A stretch of DNA of 64,000 nt, from contig NZ_CAMLDC010000007.1 in assembly GCF_946478805.1 (NCBI RefSeq), positions 1-64,000 of the forward strand. Reading direction: 5' to 3'. The translations under genes were made by a program, and so were the position numbers. Position 1 is the stretch's first letter. Each line of letters begins with the position of its first letter. The stretch comes from an uncultured Fluviicola sp. (lineage in GTDB: Bacteria > Bacteroidota > Bacteroidia > Flavobacteriales > Crocinitomicaceae). Below, in pieces: positions 1 through 11,600 of the stretch. The notes beneath the pieces were generated by a model that saw only the letters and a list, made by a program, of their open reading frames with translations, ran no database searches and was not told the DNA's origin.

Positions 1-3000
1 CTGATTGTTGGCACTGAAATACCCGAATCCGCCATCTTTTCCAACATCACGTGTATTGTCCAGGGTAGAGGAATTCATTCCTTTGAGCCAACCATTGATC
101 GTATAAACATAATCCATGGACTGTACCTTGTTTTGACCCAATTCCACGCGTGCCATCGGTCCGTAATCGTAATAATAGTATTTTGCATGTCGGTCGTAAT
201 GCACTTTGTCCGTCGACGAAGCGGCTTCCCGCAGGCGGTTCAGTTTGTCGTATTTATAGGTATGCGTGATCTGGTCTGCCTTATCTTTCTGGTAAACCAC
301 CTTGTTCACATTTCCACTGACCAGTTCGTATTCGTACTGAGTTGATTTATTGGTTTGTCCTACCACTGCAAGCATCGGTACATCCTGGATCTGCTCCTTC
401 ACGTTTCCGTGAATATCGTAAGAGTAGTGAATAGCCGTTTCGTAATCACTTTTCCAATTGGTAGTTCCCGAAACACTGGAGAAATAGAGAACACTTGCTA
501 CACGCAGACGCAGGTTATCCTGAGTTCCCGTTGCAAATTTTGCCACAATCGGTGCACTTAGTGCTATGTCGTATTGTGTTACTGTTACCTCGGTACGCGT
601 TCCGGCTTCCACCCAGATTTTGAAGGCAGCACCGTAATCGGTCGCCTTCAATAAGGTAGCGTCATCAGCTGGTGGTGAAGCCTTCACCGTTTGCCCACTC
701 TGTACCGGACGACCTTGTGGGTCAAAAAGCACATAGGAATATTTATTCACCGCAGCTTGTGCCGGATTTTGTGAAAGGATCAAACGTCCGTAACGGTCAT
801 ACCAAAAGTTGGTAGCTCCAAGTAAATTCACGTTTGCATCTTGTCGCTGGTCCGGATTGGTTGTACTCACCAACTGGTTGTAAGAATTGTAATTGTAAGT
901 GGTTACATAATCATGTGCAGGTTTGATACTTGCTGTAACGGTCGGATAAGAACCGGAACTGATTACCGCATCACGTGCTGTATTAACCAAACCACTGTTT
1001 GCTTCAGGCAATTTATGTACTCCCTCGGGAGCAACGGTACGAGCCAGGTTTCCTGCTTGATCGTAATAGAACAAGGTGTATTGATACTGTGTAAATCCAC
1101 CTGTCAAAGACATATGTTCCGTTTGGAAGGCGGCAGCACAAGTTGTTTTATAACTTTCGGTAAACTCGGCATAAGCTTCCAGAATTGTTTGATCGTAATC
1201 CGAAAATGCCATGGTGATCAGTTGGTTCAATTCGGGTTGAAAACAAGCCACGTAAGGTACTGCAAATGGATCATAACAGAGCGTTTGGTTCGACGGGTCA
1301 CAGATACAAGTTTCAGCAACCAGGCAAGTGGAAGTTGCTTCCAGGTCTGCATATTTTTTGACTCCACATTCATAGTAGGCAACAGTACAGATAAAATCCG
1401 TATGCTCTCCGCAACCTGTTTCAGGAACCTCGAAATTTTCAAAGTAAACGATGTCTTCAAAGCCGAAAGTGGCAGCGGGAGGAAGTGTTAACTGATAATT
1501 GCATGATGTGTACCCTGTTCCCGTATAAGAAAGGGTCAAGGTGTTTCCGCTTAGGCTGGAATTCAGGATGTTTCCCTGACCGTGATCCTTTAGTTCTCCT
1601 TGTTTGTAGACAATATTTTGTGTAGTCAGGTCCAGGTTACTAATGGATGTTGTCAACTGACCGCGCATGGCCAATAAGCTCATTTGAAGCATCCATTCAC
1701 TCAGCAATGGATTATCTGTGCAATATGGGTTATCTGATGTGGCATGGCAGCGGCTGATGAAATCCATGTAGTCATAAGCCATCAGCTTGAAGCCGTAAGT
1801 CCTGTTGAAATAGTTCGTTAATATGGTTTGATAAGTTTGGGTCTGCTGGAGCTCCTCCAGGTCATTCACATCGCTCAATTGAGCAATCAAAACAGTAATT
1901 CCTGCATCCAGTTGTGAACAATCGATGCAGTTCACACCTTTGTCACATGAAATATTTGCAGGGATTTCCAAGTCCGATGCTATCAAAGCAGCATTTGCTC
2001 CTGGATCCCATACGTTCTCCTCTATGTATTTGGAACACTCACACAGGATTTGGTCTACGTCTTCGATTAATTCTCCCGTAAAATGCGAGATCCATTCTTC
2101 CAGGTTATCGACATCCGCAGGAACGGTACCATGTGCGATTGCATATTGGTAGTCACGAGACTGATCGAAATAGTAATTACATCCGCAGGTATCCAAAGAA
2201 GTTGATACAACCGTTTCGGATCCGGGAAGAAGTTCCTCATAAGGACCTGGTTCAGAAATCAACAAGTCTGTACACAAAGAATTTTCAAAACCACTTCCCA
2301 AGTAATGTGCCAGGACATCATTAATGGTGACATAGGTAGATCCGGAAGGAGCTGTGCTGGAGCCCATCGGATGCGTATTCGTACATCCTTCCATACACAG
2401 GTCGATCAGATCCTGACGCAAACTTGCCTGGTTGGTTGGGGATAGACTTGTAATATTGCAGCCACTTAGATCTACAATCCATTGGTCTGCAAAGTCTTCA
2501 CACGAAGATTGACAGTTATCCTGAACCATTTGTGTATATACGGTCAAAGGACTGCTCGCTCCAATAATAGGGCTATACATCAATGTATTTACAAAGTTGG
2601 GAACTTTCCCTGCAAGTAATGCATTATTCCCTGAACAAGTGGTCGGATTCACACCGATACAGGCGCTTGCAGGGCAATTAGCATGAGCATAGGCTTCTTG
2701 GGCCATTAAAACGTATTTGCTTTTTAATTCCAGGTATAAATCGCGGAAAGTGAGCCAGATTTGATCCTTATTACAATCATCACATTTATCAATGCATGAA
2801 AGAGGGCTTTCTGTAGGACTGCAATGATTTGCGAGATAAATAACATATTGCCATAAGGAAAGATTCATGTCAGAACCTCCCCATGGAGCTCCTTCAATCG
2901 TAATGTAATTCTGTACAGCGGAATTCATAGCTGTTGCATAAGTTGAATTCGCTGGATTTGAAAAGAAAGGGTCGTAGGTTCCGGTATGATTCTCTAAATC

Positions 3001-5631
3001 GGTTTGAAAAGTCTTACAAGTTGAACGGGCAAGGCCATTGATATTGGTGACTTCAGTCAGTGGTTCAAAATAATTACCTGTGATTGCCACGTCGTATTCA
3101 ATAATATCCATCATGGCCGCATCGTATGATTGCGATGCACCATTTGCCAAGCAATATTGTAAATGACAATACTCCGGGTGCGAGGGTAAGAATAGTTCTG
3201 CCCATTCCGGTCTGAAGTTGTTAATGAAATAACCCAATCCCTGGGATGTAACGCTTGTTGTCACATTCACACCATTCTCATCCAGATAAGGGGAGGGCGG
3301 ATGTTGCCAATCGATTGTTGATGGATAAGCATTCGTTCCATATGCAGTCAAAATTGACCATGGTTCCGTGGAAGAATAAGTTCCCAAGGTAAGTGTGTAT
3401 TTGGCATACTGCCCTCCAGGTCTCAGATCAGAAAGCATGGCTTCACGGTATCCATCGCAAGGTCCGGCTTGTTCTTCGTCCAGGTCTATAACAACCGGTT
3501 CACAATTGCTGAAAGGTTGATTGGTATAATAATTATTAAAAATGCTGTTTAAAGGACTAAGACAGGTATTGTTTTCCAAATACAAACACCAGTATTCGTC
3601 AATGGAAGCTTGATTCACACTCAGTTTCTTTGAAATTCGGTAGGTCTGTTTTGTCAACTCTAAGGCAACAGTCAGATCAGGAAAATCTCCTCCATTACAA
3701 ACGGCATCAAATGTTTCTCCATTTACGGTAACCGTATTTTCGTATACGATATTGGAACATTCGTCCAGGATTTTCAATTCCAGGTCATAAACACAATCAA
3801 AACATATTTCCGTTGGCAAACACGTGCTATGGTATTCAGCCGGCGTGAAGCCGTAGGTGAAAGTATAATCTCCAGGACTTTCAATAAACTTAGGAATAAA
3901 TACTTCTGCGGATGGGATAGCTAAATCTCCATCCTGATGATCTCCGGGAGATAATAAAGGAATAATATTCTGAACGATAGTATTATCTTCTACAGGGGTT
4001 ACATTCGTTGGGCTGTCTCCCGCCATATAAGAAGCAATTACGCGACCCGCCATGTCCATATATTGGACGTAAACTTGTCCATTTGGATCTACTGTAATTA
4101 ATTTCTCATAATGTTGATAATCTCCGACTTCCACTCCGAAAAGAGCATTTAACTCTGGCTGGGTTGCTGCTTCATAGATGTATTGTGTCTCTTTACCGCT
4201 TCCCATTTTAAGGTCAGGACCCGCTGCTCCTACTTTGTTTAAACGACCTGTGAAATCATTCTGGTAAGTAACACGGGAAAATGGAAAAGTTTCTGCATTT
4301 GGGATCATCCCATTTGCTCCGTCCTGACTTGTATTGGAAGTTGAATAATATTTTCCGGCTCCGGAAGTGGTTGAAAAACCGCGAGAGATGGACGGGCAGC
4401 TTCCCTGAACTAAGTCAAAATATTGGGATTGATAACTCGGGTAAATCCCGCCAATCAGGATGTCAGCTAAATTGAAATCTTTAAAATGGTGCAGATAATC
4501 ACCTGAAACGGGTGTAGGCATATCTGAAACCGCCGGACGCCCCAATTCATCGTAGTAAACATTTGAAACGATTACTTGTCGGTTTTCAGGATTCAGGCCT
4601 ATTTGCTGGCGACCTCTTCCCAATCCGTCGCTGAATGAAACACCTTCTATCCGTTTACTTCCTTCTGTAAAGGTAACCTGGTGGCTCCAGTTCATTTGAG
4701 GATCATATTCCGTATCTATATTAAGAAAATTGTTTGGATAGGAAGCCATCAAGGTACTGACTGTTCCACTTTCGGCAACATTCCATACACCATTGTCTCG
4801 TTCGCTGAAATTGGTTCCTTTTTTCCCGATTGCCCGGATCCGGTAGAGAAAATATCCCTTGTTATAGATCTTTGGAAGTCGGTAAAAAGTATTTGTTACA
4901 TCCACCCGGGTTGAATTCAGGTAGAAATTGTAATTCAATAGATTTGCCGCAGTGTATGTCCCGTTCACCAAGGTATATTTATTAATATGGACATACTCAA
5001 TCTCATAAAACTCCGCTCCAGGAACGGGAGTCCAGGTAATATCCAGGTCATTCGGAGCGATCGGATCATTTGTCGCTCGTGCAACAATGGCCGATGATAC
5101 AACCGTTTGATTGTTAAAAGGGTAATACCGTTCTACGTCGATACCCGTTTCCAGATATACATATTCCTTATTGAACGCACCAGTCCCTGTAATAGCTATT
5201 ATTTTTACTTTCACGAAATGAGCATTGGAAAAAGTAATCGTATTCAGGTCATTGATAACTGTATTCCCATTGGGATCATGAATTACCGTAAGTGTCTGGA
5301 TAATAGGGGTCCCTATACTATAAGAACCACTGGATCCCCAAGTCTGATAATCTATCTGAACCTGGACATTAATTGTATAAGCGGACGAATTGAGTTGAAC
5401 AAAATCCGGTCTTATTCCGAGGCGTACATAGTTGGAAACCTTCTGATTCGTAAATAGGGTGGGCCAATTTGAATTACCAAGCATGTCCCAGTAGTGAGAA
5501 TCGTATGTGTTATATGTTGCATTGACTGCAAGTGAATTTCCTTCCAAACGATTGACGTAGTTTTCCTGCCCTGCAAACCCGAAGCATGCAGAAAGGAAAG
5601 TTGCTAATATGATAAATAAACGCATTTTCAT
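1..5631 (-). CDS. DUF6443 / RHS-repeat secreted protein (3' end outside window)
   Basis: Open from the ATG at 5631 to the left edge (1877 codons) with no stop, so the C-terminus is missing. It starts with a signal peptide (MKMRLFIILATFLSACFGFA). An early fibronectin-like stretch is followed by a segment with GSKRIEGVSFSDGLGRGRQQ and VYYDELGRPAVSDMPTP, the pattern I associate with the DUF6443 domain that opens Bacteroidota RHS proteins. The middle is unusually cysteine-rich. The last part in view carries YD/RHS-type repeats (NFWYDRYGRLILSQNP, YSYDIHGNVKEQIQD, YKYDKLNRLREA, then YVYTINGWLKGMN). RHS shells usually enclose a variable C-terminal toxin or effector, and that region lies beyond position 1. 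It follows the 2131-residue gene by 18 bases, so the two are probably co-transcribed. Family assignment is firm; function is inferred. Confidence 0.85.
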   Translation of the reverse strand, partial: MKMRLFIILATFLSACFGFAGQENYVNRLEGNSLAVNATYNTYDSHYWDMLGNSNWPTLFTNQKVSNYVRLGIRPDFVQLNSSAYTINVQVQIDYQTWGSSGSYSIGTPIIQTLTVIHDPNGNTVINDLNTITFSNAHFVKVKIIAITGTGAFNKEYVYLETGIDVERYYPFNNQTVVSSAIVARATNDPIAPNDLDITWTPVPGAEFYEIEYVHINKYTLVNGTYTAANLLNYNFYLNSTRVDVTNTFYRLPKIYNKGYFLYRIRAIGKKGTNFSERDNGVWNVAESGTVSTLMASYPNNFLNIDTEYDPQMNWSHQVTFTEGSKRIEGVSFSDGLGRGRQQIGLNPENRQVIVSNVYYDELGRPAVSDMPTPVSGDYLHHFKDFNLADILIGGIYPSYQSQYFDLVQGSCPSISRGFSTTSGAGKYYSTSNTSQDGANGMIPNAETFPFSRVTYQNDFTGRLNKVGAAGPDLKMGSGKETQYIYEAATQPELNALFGVEVGDYQHYEKLITVDPNGQVYVQYMDMAGRVIASYMAGDSPTNVTPVEDNTIVQNIIPLLSPGDHQDGDLAIPSAEVFIPKFIESPGDYTFTYGFTPAEYHSTCLPTEICFDCVYDLELKILDECSNIVYENTVTVNGETFDAVCNGGDFPDLTVALELTKQTYRISKKLSVNQASIDEYWCLYLENNTCLSPLNSIFNNYYTNQPFSNCEPVVIDLDEEQAGPCDGYREAMLSDLRPGGQYAKYTLTLGTYSSTEPWSILTAYGTNAYPSTIDWQHPPSPYLDENGVNVTTSVTSQGLGYFINNFRPEWAELFLPSHPEYCHLQYCLANGASQSYDAAMMDIIEYDVAITGNYFEPLTEVTNINGLARSTCKTFQTDLENHTGTYDPFFSNPANSTYATAMNSAVQNYITIEGAPWGGSDMNLSLWQYVIYLANHCSPTESPLSCIDKCDDCNKDQIWLTFRDLYLELKSKYVLMAQEAYAHANCPASACIGVNPTTCSGNNALLAGKVPNFVNTLMYSPIIGASSPLTVYTQMVQDNCQSSCEDFADQWIVDLSGCNITSLSPTNQASLRQDLIDLCMEGCTNTHPMGSSTAPSGSTYVTINDVLAHYLGSGFENSLCTDLLISEPGPYEELLPGSETVVSTSLDTCGCNYYFDQSRDYQYAIAHGTVPADVDNLEEWISHFTGELIEDVDQILCECSKYIEENVWDPGANAALIASDLEIPANISCDKGVNCIDCSQLDAGITVLIAQLSDVNDLEELQQTQTYQTILTNYFNRTYGFKLMAYDYMDFISRCHATSDNPYCTDNPLLSEWMLQMSLLAMRGQLTTSISNLDLTTQNIVYKQGELKDHGQGNILNSSLSGNTLTLSYTGTGYTSCNYQLTLPPAATFGFEDIVYFENFEVPETGCGEHTDFICTVAYYECGVKKYADLEATSTCLVAETCICDPSNQTLCYDPFAVPYVACFQPELNQLITMAFSDYDQTILEAYAEFTESYKTTCAAAFQTEHMSLTGGFTQYQYTLFYYDQAGNLARTVAPEGVHKLPEANSGLVNTARDAVISSGSYPTVTASIKPAHDYVTTYNYNSYNQLVSTTNPDQRQDANVNLLGATNFWYDRYGRLILSQNPAQAAVNKYSYVLFDPQGRPVQSGQTVKASPPADDATLLKATDYGAAFKIWVEAGTRTEVTVTQYDIALSAPIVAKFATGTQDNLRLRVASVLYFSSVSGTTNWKSDYETAIHYSYDIHGNVKEQIQDVPMLAVVGQTNKSTQYEYELVSGNVNKVVYQKDKADQITHTYKYDKLNRLREAASSTDKVHYDRHAKYYYYDYGPMARVELGQNKVQSMDYVYTINGWLKGMNSSTLDNTRDVGKDGGFGYFSANNQ

Positions 5632-5649
5632 GATGATCAGATGATTAGG

Positions 5650-8600
5650 TTAGTCTTTGAACTTTAATTTTCCGCCTTGTTCACTTTCCATGACAGTTTT
5701 GATACCTTCTTCCGTTTCCACTTTTACACGCACCAGTTCCAGGTTTTCGTCATAATTGTAGAACGTGGTATAGTTGTACCCGTCATGGGTAGCTAGTGGC
5801 AATAGGGTTACAGGATCGTAAACTACGGTGGTCATTCCTGCAAGGAACGGATGTACCCGAATATCGTCAAAGTAAACCGGTGAGTTTCCGGTATTGGTCA
5901 ATGTGATGGCAATGGTTGTGTATCCCGCTTGAATAGTGAATGGCAGGGATTCTACACGGACCCATCCATCAATTTCTTTCCCGGTTATCATTACTGCATT
6001 GATTGCCGGTCCTCCGCCAGTAACACTAACACTAATTTCAGCAGTAGAAGTTCCCTTTTTGATCCATCCTCCAACGATGTAGTCTTTTCCTGAAGTAGGT
6101 TTAAACGGAGGAATACAAACACATGAATTTACCACGAAAATATCTCCTGTAGTGACACCATTGGGTTGAGTACTGCATTCAGTTGTGACAGTTCTGCTCA
6201 ATTGAGCATTTGCACCCTGGTTCACTTTCAATGAATACAGACCACTGTGTTTTTGTTCCGTACTTTGAGTGATATTTGCATTCACTGCCCCCATAAAGCT
6301 GAAGTGATAGTTTGTTACATCAAAGGTTGGAATCACGCCGGTTGCATAATATCCATAATCTTCAAATCCATCAAAACCAATATCTTGTTTGTGGGCGTTA
6401 ACCGCTTGTGCTACAGGCATTAATTCCAGTTTATTGCTATAGCCGTATACCACTGCAGAGGGAATGTTCAATTGATCTACACCTTCCTGGGGAATCCCGT
6501 ATTCATTGTATAAACGACTTTCACCCAAGCGTCGCCAGTTGCCTAATGATGCTATTGGTTTCCATTTAAATGTACTTCCATCTAAGCTGTAATAAGGTGT
6601 GTAACTTACATAGGTGCCATCAAAACGAATTCCGTGAGGATGGGTATTATTCAGGCGTTCACTTTGCCAGGACAATTGTGCATCCAGTACCAAGTCGCCA
6701 ACAACTCCATACTTGAATGGATTAATAGTTGAGTTTAGTGCCACCTGATTGTTCCCTTCTTTATCTCCGGGCGGAGTTCCACAACGCATATTGTGTTTGT
6801 CTCTGTAAGTTATTGCAGCAGCGGAAATAATTTCGGAAACCGGGAAGACAAATGAATTCTCTGCAGTTGGAGTAACAGAAATAGCTTTTTTGGTAACCGC
6901 ATTCTGCATAGTTTCTCCCAATCTGTTGGATCTATTTGTGCTGATAAGTATAATGGAATAAGATCCACTTAGTGAAACTGCAGTTCCGGGATCGTTAATT
7001 AACTTCAAGCTTAATTGACCTGTAGACATTACGAAAGCCGAATTAGTTACATTGGTACTGGTATTGGTCAATAATACTTTATCACCGGCAGCAAATAGTT
7101 CTTCTAAATCGCCACTTACTATCGTAAAGGTATTCCCTGACATGGTACCCGTATAACTTGTAGTTGTAGTATTATTCTGAATCTCTCTTAAGCCGGAATG
7201 ATACCAGTGTGCCGGATATGAAAATTGATATAATTTATCATTGAATTCATCTTGTAAACTACTTGCTAAAGTTGCTCCGGAGTATTTGTCATAAATCAGG
7301 TTCTCAGCCGTATTGTGCGAGTTGATATAAGTTGTTTCAATACTTTTCACACGTGCATAATAGTTCATGTGTTTCACCAGAGTATAAGAATAGAAAGCAC
7401 GGTCGCTATTATTCCAGGTATAATATGGAGAGAAAAACAAGTAAGGGGGAGCAAATGTGATCCCAATTCCTAAGCCTCCGATATGAAAGCGCGAAAAATC
7501 CTCTACTGCACGTTGTTCTGTATGGATATCGTATTCCATAGCTACCGGATAATTTTTTAGGGTTCCTTTTCGATCCAACATCGGGATTGTTTCAAATTTA
7601 CCGTAGTAGGTATATTTGGTAGACATTTGGGTATGACCATCACCGTCCTGAGTAGTATATTCAATCGGTTTTCCATGAAAGTCATTCGTAACCAAATGAA
7701 AACCTTCGGTAAAACCATAAAAATCCAATCCTTTCGCTCCAAGGAATTTAGTAATCGAACGTTTATTGGAATACACTGTTTTATGTCCCCCATCTTCAGC
7801 TCCAACCGTGGTGGAATGCTCATTCGTTCGGTATTCCAGTTCCTTATAAGTATGATATTTCGAAATTGATTTCCCTCTATCGGCAGCGCCATTAAATGTC
7901 ACCTGAACCTCACTGTATCCAACATTTGCATTCGGGTAAAGCGGTCTGAAGATCGGCAATGCATGGAATTTTGTTTCATCGACAAACTTTTCTTTGATGT
8001 TTACATAAGTATCCCAACCATAATGCACATTTTCATCATAGATCTGCAATGGTTCAAATGCTGCAACTCCATTACTTCCGATTCTAGGGTCTCCATAAGA
8101 ATAATCCCAGGTATAGGTAGATTTGTATTCTCCGGAGATTGCATCCCAATTATCAGAATAGGTAATGTTAGTGACACATGCATTACCACCGTATTTCACA
8201 TTATCCGGTTCATATAATTTGATCAAGGACTTGGAAGGAATTAATTTCGCGGCATAATGAGCGTCTTCGATCATATACTTATAGATCAAAGTCCCAAAAA
8301 GGACACGTTTGTCAATGTCTTCGTCGATATCTGAGTCGCAGGTTGCGCATGCACCATAAATTTTGTCGGGTAGATTTTGTCGTGCATAATCCAATGCAAC
8401 CCGCTGAATAGGGTGAATTAAGCTTCCATGTTTCGCCCATTTTTTTGCGCGCTTATCATGGGATTCCATCTCTGAAATATCGAGTAGTCTTAGAATGGCG
8501 TATCCATAATTTCTACTTCCATCCGGGGCAACAGGCATCGCACCGAATACCACACTTTGGTCATCCAGTGGTAAAATCATTGGTACTAATTCTTGAACTC

Positions 8601-11600
8601 CGGGTTTGATCTCTACTTGAGCTTTAATGAAAAGATCCTGTAAGATTCCTCCATTGTAAGGGTCTCTGAAATACATATTTCGGATAGCATCGTTGGCTTC
8701 TGACGGAGTAAGTGTATTCCCAAGATCCTGATCTAATTTAAAAATCAGTACATTTCGATATAAAGTAATATTTCCCAAATTCGATAAAAATTCATCAGAC
8801 ATTCCGGTAGAACCGTCCCATGTTGAACCAAGTATGGGATATAATTCCTGTTCGGTCATCATTCCCTGAAGTGTAACATGTCTCATAGCCCGCTTGTGCT
8901 GAACATAGGAATAATGATCACTGTTATAAACCACTCCTAGCTCACCTCCGGTAGGTAGATGAATGGTTGAAAGTTTCCAGGCTGAACCCCGTTCCAGCGC
9001 CTTTTGGGCCAAGGTACTTGTAAGTTTATTGTGCGTGTAAGGATAAATATCATTCGGAAGTTGACTGTCGTTTTCCTGATAACAACCCCAGCCATCAATA
9101 TTTTGATAGCTGAATTCAGGATTCGATTCCGAATAATTAAATTCATAACTACTCAGACCGGATTCAAGTGATTTACCTCCCATAACACGGATACTTTTCA
9201 GTGTTAATTTTCCGGATTCAGCTGCTACACCCCCATATGTCTCATTATTTCCAGCGAAGTTTTTGCACAATGAGTATTCATATTCAAATGCAACTTTCTG
9301 TAAGGGTTTTGCCGATGTACCATTTGTATAATAATCATACCTGTTGTACAAGATTATAGAGTCTAACTTTTGAAGTTTTTTGAGGTTTGAATTTGATGGA
9401 TAGATAAACCCATTTTCATCTGCCTGATGCCCGTCTTTACGATCACTTAAAATAAATACGGCAATCAGATTTTTACCTTCGATGCTGTGCGTGTACCACA
9501 ATTCTTTTTCACCTTGTGTATAAGTTCCGATATCGTCCAGATTAGTGCCTAAAAAACCAGGGTTATTGTATGCTTTGGGAGCAGAGCTGGAAAGTCCGCT
9601 GATTGGGAGTCTCCACTTATAACTATCGGTAATCTTTGTATAATTGATTTTATGGTAAGCCCCAACATCGTCCAACGATGGACCATCACTGGTTCTATCA
9701 ACATAATCAGGTCCTAAAACTTGGGTCAAAAGAAATGAATGAGCATATGCAGGTACTTCTGTTTTGTTATAGTAATTAGATCTTCCCCTAGTGTTTCCAG
9801 TAGAGTTGTCTGCATAAAGACCACTTGGATTGTATTCAAGCAGAGCTCCTGTATTAGAAAGACCTCCTGAGGAAAAGGAGACATTGGAAGTGGATTTGTT
9901 GTAAGCAGGGACCCCATACACATTTTTGACCCCATTTTCATCCACAATTTCGACAGATGAAATATGGTTGCTTTTACGAATTCCGCCAACTCGGGAAACT
10001 CCAGTTACAGTTGGATTGTAAACATTTTGATAATTCTGAATAGCTATTGTGCTGATATCTTGAGCAATAATAGGTGTTATGGAAGTTGCTCTAATTGGTT
10101 TTTGATTTTGAGCGTTTAAAACGGTAGTGAATTTTGCAACACCATTTAAGGTATTTCCAATTTTAATTTCTTTATTCACCTCATCAACCAAAAACGAAGA
10201 GAGGTTGTCTCCCCCCATGTAATTCCAAGCTCCCATTTCGGTAGGTGTATTCTCACCTAAATTTTTGAAATAAGTTGTTTTGTCGAAATTATTTCCATTT
10301 GCTTCATGATTAAAATATAAATATGCATCATTAGATCCGTGATCCCATGTAGTATTATACTCAGTATCCTTTTCTTGTTTTCCAAGTCCTAAGCTAATTT
10401 GTAACCGGGGCACTCCGTTTTTGATCAAAACTCCAAGTCCTAAATTCACAACATCCGGTGAAAGGATTGATCCGAGTATATCAGCCAATAAGTCCGGCAT
10501 GTTGTCATAAAAATCGGATAGCTTTGAGTCTTGAAGGCTGTTATGTTGGGATGTTACTAAAGGATCAAAATAAGTTCCGAAATCGGTTCTGTTTGCACGG
10601 AAAGAACCATTTTGTGTAGGCGAATTATAATAGAATAAATCAAAGGTTTGAAAAGAACCGGGCAAATGCTTCATTTCTTGAGAATACTCATTGTCATTCG
10701 TACGCTGATAATCCATCATAACTAATGAGCCAGCATCAAAGTTACCACGTTTGCCGGAATGAAGATATCCTAAAGCAGACTGATGATAAGTCTCTCCATT
10801 CGAAACCACCTCATTTTTGTAATTGTATTTCTGGTCGAGAAATCCTGCTTGTACTCCAAGTGCAGTCACAGTAACTCCAGCGAAAAGATCCAAATTGAAC
10901 TGGAAACTGCTGGAGGTATTCCCCAAAGATATTGAAGGGACAGTTGTTTGTGTTCCATAAGGTGCGGTAGAAGTATGGGAGAAAGCACCGGAAAGTTTTT
11001 CTGAAAAAGAAGAATTTAAAGAATACCCTGCAGACCAGTCTGTGATTCCTTCTCTTGAATGAGAATTGATACCAAAATTCAACCCAACCCCATTTTTCTT
11101 TTCTTTGGCAAGACCCAATTCTGCTCCAAAACTTGTATTAAGACCGGAACCTGCCTTTGTGTCTTTACTGTAGCCCAATCCAAAATTCAATCCGAAAATC
11201 CCTCCTTTTTCTGATGGGGATCCTCCAATTTCTTCCTGACTAGTACTTAAACTAAAACGAATCTGGAGTCCAAAATCACGTGTGTAACCTTTTCCGAGTA
11301 AGTTACTTGTATAATGGCCTCCCAAAAGAGTCACTTGTAAAGATGGAGTAAAAAGAACACCGCCACCACCTGCGCCAAACCCATAAGAGATAGATGCATA
11401 ACCTCCTAACTTATTTCCATCCAAATCCTCTCCAAGTTGTGATTCTGTTTTTGAAATTAAATCTGTTCCATTAAATTCATCCGGAATACCTCGCATTTCG
11501 CGAGATACGGCACCTGCATTCAAATCCCATCCTAAACCAACCCAGGAAGCTTCTGAATTCATAAAAACGTTAGAATTGTAAGATAATACAACTGGAAAAC

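Noticed and set aside
841..1491. Long rightward frame (216 codons) in the RHS region
   Set aside because: It runs opposite to the continuous signal-peptide-bearing RHS frame and its product has no domain or export signal; it is a shadow of that gene.
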